Below, piece by piece: positions 15,501 through 22,388 of a DNA stretch of 22,388 nt; the first letter of the stretch is position 1; each line of letters begins with the position of its first letter. A model generated the notes under the pieces. That model had not been told where the DNA came from. It saw only the letters and a list, made by a program, of their open reading frames with translations, and did no database searches. Location of the stretch: positions 1 to 22,388 of the forward strand of contig CAZXEU010000040.1 in NCBI GenBank assembly GCA_964639665.1, in the 5' to 3' direction. Source of the stretch: CAZXEU01 sp964639665. GTDB taxonomy: Bacteria > Bacteroidota > Rhodothermia > Rhodothermales > Bin80. The position numbers were made by a program, and so were the translations under genes.

Positions 15501-17427
15501 GCCCGATCACCGCAGCCGAGTCTACCGACTGATGATTGATCCGGGACGGCGCCAGGTGCACTGCCGCGCCGAGCGGGCGGGACCCCCGCCCGGACACTAC
15601 GGCGCGGCCCGCAAGGTCACTGCTGAATCCGGCAGCCAGCGAACCAGCGTCGATGTCCCTGAACTGCGCTTGAAGGTTCCATGACGGAAGAGGCGTGTCG
15701 AGTCCTTCCGCAAAAGCGACCGCCTCCAGGGCTCCAACGCTTAGGGCCGAACGGATACTTAGCCGCCCCGATCCGTTCCGGATGGCTGCAGTAGCGGTCA
15801 AGCTTTCCAGGTCTACATCTCCTATCCGCGACGCTACGAGTTCAAGGCGCCCATCGGCCACGAGCCCGCTATCGGCCGCCGAACCGGATAGGTAGGCCCG
15901 CCCCGATATGGCGCTTGGCGTCTCGGCACCAAAAAGACGCATAGCATCGAAATCCTCGAGCTCTGCACGGCGCAGCGCAAAGCGTGCCGTGTCCGCAAGG
16001 TGGACCGATCCAGACACCGCGGCGGATCCGTCCCCAGCCGCCAGGTATGCGCTGACCTCGAGCGTGTCGCCGCTCAGGGCGGCATCCAGGCGCGTGCCTG
16101 CAACCTCGATACGATTGTAGAGAGATTGCAACAGCTCGAGACTTGCGCGCGCCCGGGATCCTTCACCTTCCAGGCTGAATGTGCCGGCAATGGCACTCCG
16201 GTGCGAAGCCAGAGCGGCTCCGGCGTCAATGCCGCTGAACCGGCCGGCGAGCGACCAGGCCGGCAGAGGATCGAAGGGGCGAACATATCCGGCAGCGCGC
16301 AAGGCGCCTCTCCAGAAGCCGGATTCCAGTGCCAGGCTCACCCTCCCGGAATCGAGATCAGCCGCAAGCCTTGTCGGAGCGAGCGCATGGCCGAAGATCT
16401 CTGCCTCGTCTACCGACAGAAGGACCGCCCCTTCCGCCTCTTCCAGCGAGGGTCCGGCCAGGCTGCCGGTTGCGCTTGCAGTAATGCGCGTTTGGATTCC
16501 GGGCAGGTGCAGGCCCGAGGTTTCGGCCCGGCGGAGCGACCAGGAAACAGGCCCGTCCACGCCGGGCGTGCCCTCCACGTCCAGGTACATTTGCCCGCCG
16601 TCCGGAGCCGTGGCATCGGCCTGCAAGCGCAGCTCATTGCCGCGGCCAAAAAGATGCACTTGCATGGCCACCGTGTCCATCACCAGGCCATTATGAAAAA
16701 AGTCCGGAATTACCAGCGGCTCCGCGCGCAGACGGAGATCAGCGTCATACCGGTCTCCGTGCGCCGAAAAGTGCCCCGTGCCTGCCGCGCGGGTTCCAGG
16801 GCCCTGAATACGCAGCGTATCCAGATCGAGGCGACCATCCGCAAAGCTTGCGACCAGCTGCGCAAGCAGCGAATCCCCGCTACCGGGCGCCCAGATGCCT
16901 GCCTGCAGCGAATCAATGCGTACCGCAGGCGCTGGGCCGAGGGCCGCGTGCCCGCTCGCTTCAATGCCGGAGATGCGCACACCATTCGGACCAGACGCTC
17001 GACCGCCGGATACGCGAATCCGGTCAATCCGCAGCTCCATGCCACCGGCAGCGTCCGTGCCTTCGTCCTGGCCGGGATCGACGCGGGCCACATCCAGCCT
17101 TGGACCGGAGATATCCAGGCTCCGGATGCGATACGCGCCGAACGGCAATCCCGCGAGCCTGTGCCGGATCCGCACAGTATCCGCGGTCAGCACCAGGGAC
17201 CCGTTCTTGTGCCTGATATCAACCTCGCGGATTTCCAGATTCGTAATCCAGTTGCCGCCAAGACCACCCAGGCTTACGTAAACCGGCATCTGTGGCCCGG
17301 CTGCGCCGAGAATAAGCCTGGCCATCACCAAACCTCCCCGCGGAGTCTGCAGGACAAGCAGCAAGAGAGCGCATGCCGTAAAGAGCACAATCCCCGTCCG
17401 GCCAAGCGTTCGTCCAAGTCTTGCCAT
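12508..17427 (-). CDS. tamB: TamB-like intermembrane bridge protein (AsmA-like/DUF490)
   Basis: This is a giant envelope protein that in the TamB family forms a hydrophobic groove from inner to outer membrane for lipid delivery and partners an Omp85 barrel. From ATG at 17427 it has 1639 residues; a GTG at 17463 would add 12. An N-terminal anchor (about 11-29, TGIVLFTACALLLLVLQTP) is followed by more than 1100 residues of repetitive beta sequence. The C-terminal DUF490 region (about 1180-1639) includes GTVQIAPTRSYVRQFGRRF, DIISYIATGR and VTAGKRVSRRLFASVSWPL, and ends YQYTY. Between about 294 and 900, a motif of the type W-x-L-x-x-x-F-x-x-x-D-x-G-x-L recurs every 95-100 residues. It is longer than E. 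coli TamB (1259 residues). It lies downstream of the Omp85 gene and just upstream of mlaE. Confidence 0.92.
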   Translation of the reverse strand: MARLGRTLGRTGIVLFTACALLLLVLQTPRGGLVMARLILGAAGPQMPVYVSLGGLGGNWITNLEIREVDIRHKNGSLVLTADTVRIRHRLAGLPFGAYRIRSLDISGPRLDVARVDPGQDEGTDAAGGMELRIDRIRVSGGRASGPNGVRISGIEASGHAALGPAPAVRIDSLQAGIWAPGSGDSLLAQLVASFADGRLDLDTLRIQGPGTRAAGTGHFSAHGDRYDADLRLRAEPLVIPDFFHNGLVMDTVAMQVHLFGRGNELRLQADATAPDGGQMYLDVEGTPGVDGPVSWSLRRAETSGLHLPGIQTRITASATGSLAGPSLEEAEGAVLLSVDEAEIFGHALAPTRLAADLDSGRVSLALESGFWRGALRAAGYVRPFDPLPAWSLAGRFSGIDAGAALASHRSAIAGTFSLEGEGSRARASLELLQSLYNRIEVAGTRLDAALSGDTLEVSAYLAAGDGSAAVSGSVHLADTARFALRRAELEDFDAMRLFGAETPSAISGRAYLSGSAADSGLVADGRLELVASRIGDVDLESLTATAAIRNGSGRLSIRSALSVGALEAVAFAEGLDTPLPSWNLQAQFRDIDAGSLAAGFSSDLAGRAVVSGRGSRPLGAAVHLAPSRINHQSVDSAAVIGQWRGENASLMASVRMPSGGIELAADGVLFGEERSITLLEGEFEGLDLGRIFAVEGLETHLTGRATSLEIAATSSPAINGTVVLDSSRINRQAVEAGILSLEGGDTGFAARAEFLFDGGGRSIDSLSVLRADSLTSWQLHAMLDKVDLGSLMGREAMEGSYTGTADLAGRGLESDLLRTVSGRLRMDGTSLGDVVFSRLGADFRLAEGQLHVDTLFSASNAFRLRGSGAMVLDGSGDAVMSLGGALLDAGAVAGLVGVDGLETGYVAGDTLWLNVRSSGESLLAAGRLGFTGGSFGDVRVLDVDAGFSGRLDRSSGRLAQGSVYAEATRLSVPTVSARFAELDINWQDSSLTYFAGVDLDPGRNAWLRGFADLSDRRVIVQDLTVNLGRDQWHLDQEAAISIGQGYEVDNLLLVAADQEILVDGVVDPRGRQSLGLTAYNFRIGSVADLFGYAGLDGTMNGSLLLQGDAASPAMSGQLDLELESSGQAVGSLAAQARYQDRRLHLDARLAHTDASTLALRGQLPADLRLDRTEAVPDEGTLEFSLAADRFNVGWTEPFLDAEIFGAPEGRLTGRIAVSGTSDAPRLDGFAEVRAGQLSLPELGITVSDVNADMRLEGDTVRILHVSGISGGTFEGSGAVGLENLTLGTVDLAGTFSQFEAMNSAASLAYISGDVRISGTTAEPGVTGTVRLTSTDIRPTEAASTDEFGAVEFTEADIRMLERYFNIRATEADTTTFDLYEALAIDVDVILGEDVWLRSRQYPEMNVLVSGVLGLSKASYGQEHLSGTVQIAPTRSYVRQFGRRFDIRSGRISFTGSSSTPFVDLQASYSVPQQNNQQDPITILLGITGSLGESEELVLTLGSEPVSLDQADIISYIATGRPAADAFQLERPASLVAGGELAQLIAAAAGAGLGLDVVEIQLEGSRGATVTAGKRVSRRLFASVSWPLSFSGKSDAVRAGAVDSNKEVIIEYSIFAWLLARIRSNTSSMGFSLFYQYTY
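14735..16548 (-). repeat. About seven degenerate protein repeats of about 97 residues inside TamB
   Basis: In the 1639-residue numbering, repeat starts fall near 294 (SWSLRRAETSGLHL), 389 (AWSLAGRFSGIDAG), 487 (FALRRAELEDFDAM), 581 (SWNLQAQFRDIDAG), 681 (LEGEFEGLDLGRIF), 776 (SWQLHAMLDKVDLG) and 879 (MSLGGALLDAGAVAG). Two units also share SRINHQSVDSA and SRINRQAVEAG. The copies are diverged, so this is a protein-level repeat rather than a DNA repeat. Confidence 0.55.
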
Positions 17428-17637
17428 ATGCGTCCGCCGATACCGTCCCTGCTGTGAATCCACCAGGCGTGTCAGTCTAATTCGTCCAATCGTACACCGA
17501 GTTCCTGCCCGAAATCTTGCCCGCTATAGAGACATCCAATGGCCTGTGGAGCAAAAAGGGTCTCTTGCCCGTCCTGCGCCGAATTGCGTGAACGAGCGTT
17601 CATGTGGCTTGTCTGTGATGCGACACATCCGTACCGG

Positions 17638-19890
17638 TCAGAATGCCTGGCCCAGACTGATATGGATCCCGAACCTGCGCACTGCCCTGCGCTGCGGCAC
17701 CTGCAGTCCCTGTGAGGCCAGGAAGGCATTGCGGGGAGACTGCAGGTCCAGGTCATCCGGATTGAGCTTGAAGCCGATGTCAATGCGCGCAAACCCAATC
17801 GGCGTCTGATACCGGATGCCGGCTCCCGCGCCGAACTTGAACCGATCCAGGCCCAGATCTCCCGCATCGGTGATTCCGCATTGCGCGCCCGCAATTGCCG
17901 GGTCTGCTCCTTCCTGCCCGAGCGAGCGCGCACAGGAGGCCGACGCGTCGTATCGCGCAGAGACTCTGCCTGCATCCAGAAACACGGCTGCGTGGTACGC
18001 TGGTCCGAGACCGGGCAGCGGCAAACGCATCTCCAGACTGCCCAGCAGCCGGGATTTGCCGCCCACGGGCTCGTACACCTCCGTTGCAGTACGGGGTCCG
18101 GTGGTATCGTAAATGACGGCACCGGTTGCATCCCGTTCGAATTGCGTGCGGTTTACCTTCGGGCCAAGCAGCCCCGCATTCCACCCGCGGACGTCGCTGG
18201 CGCCGCCGGCGTAGAAAAGCACGGGATCGTAGCGATCCTCAAGCGGGACCGAAAAAAGCGGATCCCCGGGGGTCGAGCCCCCGGCTGCCGAGCTGCGTCG
18301 GCTTGCGCCGAGCGGCCAGAGGCGGCCCGCTCCAAGCCGCACGCCCAGGCGAAAACGCTCATTAAGCGGAACATAGGCCGATACATCGAGGCCCGCCTTG
18401 AAATACTCAAGCCCCGGGGCACCAAGCCCCAGGGTTCGCTCCAGGAGGCCGGCGTGCTCCACGAACGGCCTGAAGAGCACGCCGCGAACCGGGTTGAGTG
18501 CATTGTCGGTGCGGCCAAGCGTACCGCTGATCGTATAGGCGCTCTTGTTGTACGCATCGCGGACGGCCATCACCCTTTGGGCGGCGAACTGCGTAGCCCG
18601 GCTGAAACCGTATCGGAGACTGATGGCCCTGAACGGCCCAAGTTCATAAATAAGCGTACTGTTGAGCCCGAATTCTCTCCTGTTGATGCTGAAGGGCAGA
18701 CCGGTGTCCAGCAGCAGGGGATCGCGCTCAAACTGGACAAACGGTTCCACCACCGCCCCCAGGCCGCTGACAAAAAGGTACGGCTGGGCCAGCGCCGTGG
18801 ATGTCCTGAACAGCCGCCTGGTTTCCGCCTGGATTCCGCTGCCCGCCAGAAGGCCCGAATCGATCTCCCCGAGCGCCGTCAGGGTTCTCGCACCGCCCAG
18901 AAAATTCCTGTGAGACCACTGCCCTTCCAGGGCAATGCCTGTCTGGGGAGCGTAGCCCGTCTCCGCAGTCACGTATCGCAGCCTTGCCTCTCGCAGCATG
19001 ATCCGTACCGTGACCGTGGAGTCCCGCGGCTGTTCAGGCACTTCCGTCTGGGCTACCTGGAACAGGTTGAGTCCGAAGAGTCCCCTCTGGCCTCTCGTCA
19101 GCTTTTCCTCCGAATACAGGTCGCCCTCCCGAAGGGGCAGCTCCCTGCGCACGACGCGATCACCCACCCGGCGGTTACCTTCGATAAGCAGCGCATCCAC
19201 GACGGCTCGCGGCCCGGGATCGACTACGAAGCCTATGTCGGCGGCCGCGAGAACGGAATCGACCTCTACGCCGGTTTCAAGCGACGCAAAAGCGTACCCT
19301 TCGTTCTTGAGCCAGCCCAGCACCTGGTCCTCGATCCGCACCACGTCAAAGGCCGTGAACCGGTCACCCGTGCGGAAGCTCGTGCGGTCCCTGAAGCGAA
19401 TCCACCGGGCTCGTGTTTCGTCGTCCAGCGCGTTCGCCAGGTAACCCCGGTGCGCGTAGAACCCGACGTCCTGTATGATGATCGCCGGGCCCTGCCGGAT
19501 TCGGATCCGAACTTCAATGCTGTTTGCGAGAGGATCGAACGCGGACTCGGCATAGTCCACGCCGGGGCGCAAGTATCCCTCTTCGCTGTAGAGATTGCGC
19601 AGCCGGACCACATCCCGCTGAAGCTCGATGGGATCGAACAGGTAGCGCCGGGCATCTCCGATGCCCACTCCCAGCAGCAGCCTTCGGACCGGGCCCGGAG
19701 CCCTGGTCGCAATCCTTCCCCGAAGCTCGTCAGCGGTAAACCGCAGGGGCTCGGGGCCGTCATCCGCGAACGTGAAGGTGACAGACTTGACGCGCGTATC
19801 GGCGTTGACAGCCAGCAGCCCTATCTGGGCCTGCACCGAGCTCGCGCAGCACCAAAGGCCTGCAGCCAGCGCCAGGGCACGTGCGTCCAA
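17638..19890 (-). CDS. Omp85-family outer-membrane barrel protein (BamA/TamA-like) with POTRA domains
   Basis: The protein is an outer-membrane insertase or partner barrel. A signal peptide (ALALAAGLWCCASSVQAQ) is followed by about three POTRA-like modules (roughly 34-131, 135-223 and 227-301), the last with ALLIEGNRRVGDRVVRRELPLREGDLYSEEKL. A barrel of about 450 residues comes next. It contains GRTDNALNPVRG, the loop-6 motif as GGASDVRGW, a PIGFARIDIGF strand, and a final strand ending in Phe (ISLGQAF). Three POTRAs and the tamB neighbour favour a TamA-like role over the essential five-POTRA BamA. The start is uncertain: TTG at 19890 places the signal peptide at the N-terminus just after the clpX stop. 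TTG at 19965 or ATG at 20001 would extend the n-region with Arg-rich sequence inside clpX. No good ribosome-binding site decides. Confidence 0.88.
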   Translation of the reverse strand: MDARALALAAGLWCCASSVQAQIGLLAVNADTRVKSVTFTFADDGPEPLRFTADELRGRIATRAPGPVRRLLLGVGIGDARRYLFDPIELQRDVVRLRNLYSEEGYLRPGVDYAESAFDPLANSIEVRIRIRQGPAIIIQDVGFYAHRGYLANALDDETRARWIRFRDRTSFRTGDRFTAFDVVRIEDQVLGWLKNEGYAFASLETGVEVDSVLAAADIGFVVDPGPRAVVDALLIEGNRRVGDRVVRRELPLREGDLYSEEKLTRGQRGLFGLNLFQVAQTEVPEQPRDSTVTVRIMLREARLRYVTAETGYAPQTGIALEGQWSHRNFLGGARTLTALGEIDSGLLAGSGIQAETRRLFRTSTALAQPYLFVSGLGAVVEPFVQFERDPLLLDTGLPFSINRREFGLNSTLIYELGPFRAISLRYGFSRATQFAAQRVMAVRDAYNKSAYTISGTLGRTDNALNPVRGVLFRPFVEHAGLLERTLGLGAPGLEYFKAGLDVSAYVPLNERFRLGVRLGAGRLWPLGASRRSSAAGGSTPGDPLFSVPLEDRYDPVLFYAGGASDVRGWNAGLLGPKVNRTQFERDATGAVIYDTTGPRTATEVYEPVGGKSRLLGSLEMRLPLPGLGPAYHAAVFLDAGRVSARYDASASCARSLGQEGADPAIAGAQCGITDAGDLGLDRFKFGAGAGIRYQTPIGFARIDIGFKLNPDDLDLQSPRNAFLASQGLQVPQRRAVRRFGIHISLGQAF

Positions 19891-19906
19891 GCGCCGTCTG
19901 GTGCCC

Positions 19907-21175
19907 CTAGGCCGTGGCCTTGCGCTCCTCGTAAATCGGTTCCGCTTCTCCTGAAACAGTGTCAACCGTGATGCGGCATGCTCCGACGTTCGGGCGATCA
20001 TGGATGGAAAACATGATGCCCAGCATCGTGCTCTCGATGACCGACCTCAACCCCCTTGCCCCCGTCGCCATGGCCCGGGCCTTGTCGACGATGGCATCCA
20101 GCGCATCGTCGTCGAAGAACAGCTTCACGCCATCCATGGCAAAGAGCTTTTGGTATTGGCGGACCAGCGCATTCTTCGGCTCGGTCAGGATGCGCTTCAT
20201 GGATTTTCTCGACAACGGATCCAGCGCCGTGACCACCGACAGGCGTCCGACAAGTTCTGGTATCAGTCCGTACTGCAACAAGTCATCCGGCTCCACGAAT
20301 TGCAGAATACGCGGATCCTTCTTGTCAACGCGCTCCGCAGCGCGGGCCGTAAACCCGATGGTGTTGGCGGATCTGCGCCGGGCCACAAATTCCGGCAGCC
20401 CCTCGAATGCCCCGCCGCAGATGAAGAGTATGTTGCGGGTGTCGACATTGACCAGGCTCTGCTCCGGGTGCTTGCGGCCTCCCTTCGGCGGCACGCCGGC
20501 GACGGTGCCTTCCAGCACCTTGAGGAGGGCCTGCTGCACGCCTTCCCCGGACACATCGCGCGTAATGGACGCATTGTCCGCCTTGCGGGCAATCTTGTCG
20601 ATCTCGTCAATGAAAATGATGCCGCGCTCCGCCCTATCCACGTCAAAGTCCGCCGCGTGAAGCAGGTGCGAAAGAATGGATTCCACGTCCTCTCCGACGT
20701 AGCCGGCCTCGGTGAGCACCGTGGCATCGCTAATGGAGAACGGCACATCCAGTATGCGGGCCAGTGTGCGGGCGAGCAGCGTCTTGCCCGTTCCCGAGGG
20801 CCCAACCAGCAGAATGTTGGACTTTTCAAGCTCCACGCCGTCGTAGTCGTGAAAATACTCCTGTGCCTCCACGCGCTTGTAGTGGTTATACACGGCCACG
20901 GACAGGACCTTCTTGGCCCGTTCCTGTCCTATTACGTATTCGTCCAGCGCCGCCTTGATTTCGCTGGGCATCAGCCGGCGCCTTCGGCTGCCGGTGGGAC
21001 CGGGGCGCGCCTGAGCCTGCCCGCGTACCGAAGCGGTCTCCTCGCGGACGATGCCCGAGGCATCGCCGATGCAAAGGTCACAGATATATACGTCCGGCCC
21101 AGCTACCATGGTGGTGACTTCGTGCGTAGTCCGGTCGCAGAACGAACAGCGTATCATGCCCTGGCGATTGCTCAT
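19907..21175 (-). CDS. clpX: ATP-dependent Clp protease ATP-binding subunit ClpX
   Basis: This cytosolic AAA+ unfoldase recognises tagged proteins and feeds them to ClpP. The 422-residue protein has the full family layout. An N-terminal zinc domain has Cys10, Cys13, Cys32 and Cys35. Walker A is GPSGTGKT (125-132). The substrate-gripping pore loop is GYVG (148-151). Walker B is IIFIDEIDKIA (186-196). The RKH loop is KGGRKHP (231-237), and the C-terminal sensor-2 segment is GARGLRS (372-378). The start is ATG at 21175, with no strong ribosome-binding site, 30 bases after the sulfatase stop. No clpP lies next to it, unlike the common clpP-clpX order. Its 3' end may overlap the start of the Omp85 gene, depending on which start is used. 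Confidence 0.97.
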   Translation of the reverse strand: MSNRQGMIRCSFCDRTTHEVTTMVAGPDVYICDLCIGDASGIVREETASVRGQAQARPGPTGSRRRRLMPSEIKAALDEYVIGQERAKKVLSVAVYNHYKRVEAQEYFHDYDGVELEKSNILLVGPSGTGKTLLARTLARILDVPFSISDATVLTEAGYVGEDVESILSHLLHAADFDVDRAERGIIFIDEIDKIARKADNASITRDVSGEGVQQALLKVLEGTVAGVPPKGGRKHPEQSLVNVDTRNILFICGGAFEGLPEFVARRRSANTIGFTARAAERVDKKDPRILQFVEPDDLLQYGLIPELVGRLSVVTALDPLSRKSMKRILTEPKNALVRQYQKLFAMDGVKLFFDDDALDAIVDKARAMATGARGLRSVIESTMLGIMFSIHDRPNVGACRITVDTVSGEAEPIYEERKATA

Positions 21176-21205
21176 GACGAATACGGCAGCCTGGCCGAGC
21201 GAATG

Positions 21206-22388
21206 TTACTGAACGGGCTCTGTTAAGGCAACCGCCGGATTGGGAGAGGGATACAGGGCGCCTACGCTCTGGCGCCAATTCTCCAGCCGGGAGCGCAGAT
21301 CCGCGGCCAGCGCTGCCTCGCGCACAGAAACATCTGTCTGCTCTCCTGGATCCGCCTCAAGGTCATAAAGCTCCGTGCGCCCGTCTTCATAGAACTCGAT
21401 GAGTTTCCATTTGCCGCTCCGTACAGCGGATCCCGGGCTGCCTCCCTGGTTTCCGTAATGCGGGTAGTGCCAGTACAGCGCCGGCCTCTCCAGCGTGCGC
21501 CCGCCCGTCAGGAGCGGCACCAGGCTGGCGCCGTCGGCATCTCCGACCTGCGGCTGAGAAACGCCCGCGAGCTCAAGAAAGGTCGGGTAAAAGTCGTTGC
21601 TGATGACCGGTTCGGAATGGATCGCGGGGCCACGAATTCGCCTGGGCCACCGGATGATGAGCGGCTCCCGGATTCCCCCTTCATACAGCCACCCCTTGCC
21701 GGCGCGCAGCGGCAGGTTACTGGTTGGATGTCCTTCCGACGTACTGAGCCCCCCATTGTCCGAAGTAAAGACTACAACGGTATTGTCTGCCAGGCCCAGC
21801 GAATCCAGTGCCGCAAGTACCGTTCCTATGGCCTGGTCCATGGCTTCCACCATCCCGGCATACACGGCATGGTTCTGCACCTGTCTCACGCGCCGTTCTC
21901 CCTCCACTGCCCACGTCGTGGCGGGATACGAGTGCGACTTTGCCTCGTACTTGGCAACCAGGTCAGGGCGCGTCATGAGCGGCGTGTGAACGGAGTAAAA
22001 GGACAGGAAGGCCAGAAAGTTGGCGCCGTCTACTCCGCCCAGGAACTCCACGGTCTCCTCGGCAAGGCGCTGGGGAAGATGCTCGCCTTCAGGGCCGTCC
22101 TCCAGGCGGGGATTGTCATAAGGAGGAAAGTACCTTCCCCGGCCGTAGGGCCCGCCGCGCTCCCAGCCACCCCTGTTTATCTCGAATCCGTGATCCTCAG
22201 GGTATGAACCCGGCCCGCCGAGGTGCCATTTGCCGGCGAAGAAGGTCCGGTATCGCTCGGCAGCCAGAGCCTCCGCCAAAGTGGTCTCATTGTGCGGCAG
22301 CGCATCAAAATAGGGCGCAGGCAAAAGGGCCTTGCTCCGCGTCCAGTGCCCGGTCGCCGTCTCGGGCTGCGGCGCACCAAACCAGTCC
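21206..22388 (-). CDS. Sulfatase (arylsulfatase family), N-terminus beyond the window edge
   Basis: The gene encodes a formylglycine-type sulfatase that hydrolyses sulfate esters; these are often exported and used on sulfated polysaccharides. The frame is open to the right edge (first full codon at 22387), and 393 residues are visible, starting DWFGAPQPET. Family features are FFAGKWHLGG (Lys and His of the active site), FLSFYSVHTPL (conserved His), VVVFTSDNGG (metal-binding Asp-Asn), GKGWLYEGGIREPLIIRWP (conserved Lys), and a C-terminal subdomain with SGKWKLIEFYEDGRTELYDLEADPGE. The C-x-P/S-x-R motif that is converted to formylglycine lies outside the window, so catalytic competence and the signal peptide cannot be checked. 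The substrate is unknown. Confidence 0.92.
   Translation of the reverse strand, partial: DWFGAPQPETATGHWTRSKALLPAPYFDALPHNETTLAEALAAERYRTFFAGKWHLGGPGSYPEDHGFEINRGGWERGGPYGRGRYFPPYDNPRLEDGPEGEHLPQRLAEETVEFLGGVDGANFLAFLSFYSVHTPLMTRPDLVAKYEAKSHSYPATTWAVEGERRVRQVQNHAVYAGMVEAMDQAIGTVLAALDSLGLADNTVVVFTSDNGGLSTSEGHPTSNLPLRAGKGWLYEGGIREPLIIRWPRRIRGPAIHSEPVISNDFYPTFLELAGVSQPQVGDADGASLVPLLTGGRTLERPALYWHYPHYGNQGGSPGSAVRSGKWKLIEFYEDGRTELYDLEADPGEQTDVSVREAALAADLRSRLENWRQSVGALYPSPNPAVALTEPVQ

Noticed and set aside
16000..17457. Plus-strand open frame of 485 codons opposite tamB
   Set aside because: It is the mirror frame of tamB, with low-complexity composition and no signal, motif or ribosome-binding site.
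17881..19971. Plus-strand open frame of 696 codons opposite the Omp85 gene
   Set aside because: It is antisense to a gene with clear Omp85 motifs. The translation is Arg/Pro/Gln-rich without family features, as expected from a GC-rich antisense frame.

Overview
The window reads as a GC-rich Gram-negative chromosome segment in which every gene I can support lies on the minus strand. The best guess for the host is the Bacteroidota/Rhodothermota (FCB) side. The reasons are a long plant/cyanobacterial-style IspH, a queuine tRNA-ribosyltransferase without its zinc ligands (which I recall, unchecked, as common in Bacteroidota), a tRNA gene without encoded CCA, a sulfatase, and an Omp85-TamB-MlaEFD envelope cluster. 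This placement is an inference.

Right part (about 8.0-22.4 kb), in transcription order from the right edge: a sulfatase cut by the window edge, clpX, an Omp85 (BamA/TamA-like) barrel protein, a very long TamB-like protein, mlaE, mlaF, mlaD, a small membrane protein of unknown function, and tgt. Gaps are short or overlapping, except about 170-210 bases before tamB. The block from Omp85 to mlaD joins the two main classes of intermembrane lipid-transport machinery: a TamB bridge with its outer-membrane barrel, and an MCE (Mla) ABC transporter.

Middle part (about 4.1-8.0 kb): ispH (isoprenoid precursor synthesis), two neighbouring small exported or lipid-anchored proteins of NTF2-like appearance, an M20 metallopeptidase, and tRNA-Leu(CAA) 40 bases after the peptidase.

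Left part (1-4.1 kb) looks accessory. A VanZ-like membrane protein is followed by about 0.8 kb without a convincing gene, which holds a 20-base operator-like palindrome and a strong 32-base hairpin. Next comes a type II restriction-modification pair of the PaeR7I/XhoI type: an apparently complete N6-adenine methyltransferase overlapping a nuclease gene. The nuclease keeps its catalytic core but stops about 35 residues early, exactly where an IS21-like insertion sequence begins. That element shows a TGT terminus, two 22-base-period transposase-binding-like repeats and the first codons of an IstA-like transposase running off the left edge. The likely result is a methyltransferase whose partner nuclease has been damaged.

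The observations most worth a second look are the IS21-interrupted restriction gene, the zinc-site-less Tgt, the combined Omp85-TamB-MlaEFD locus, and the roughly 97-residue internal repeats in TamB.
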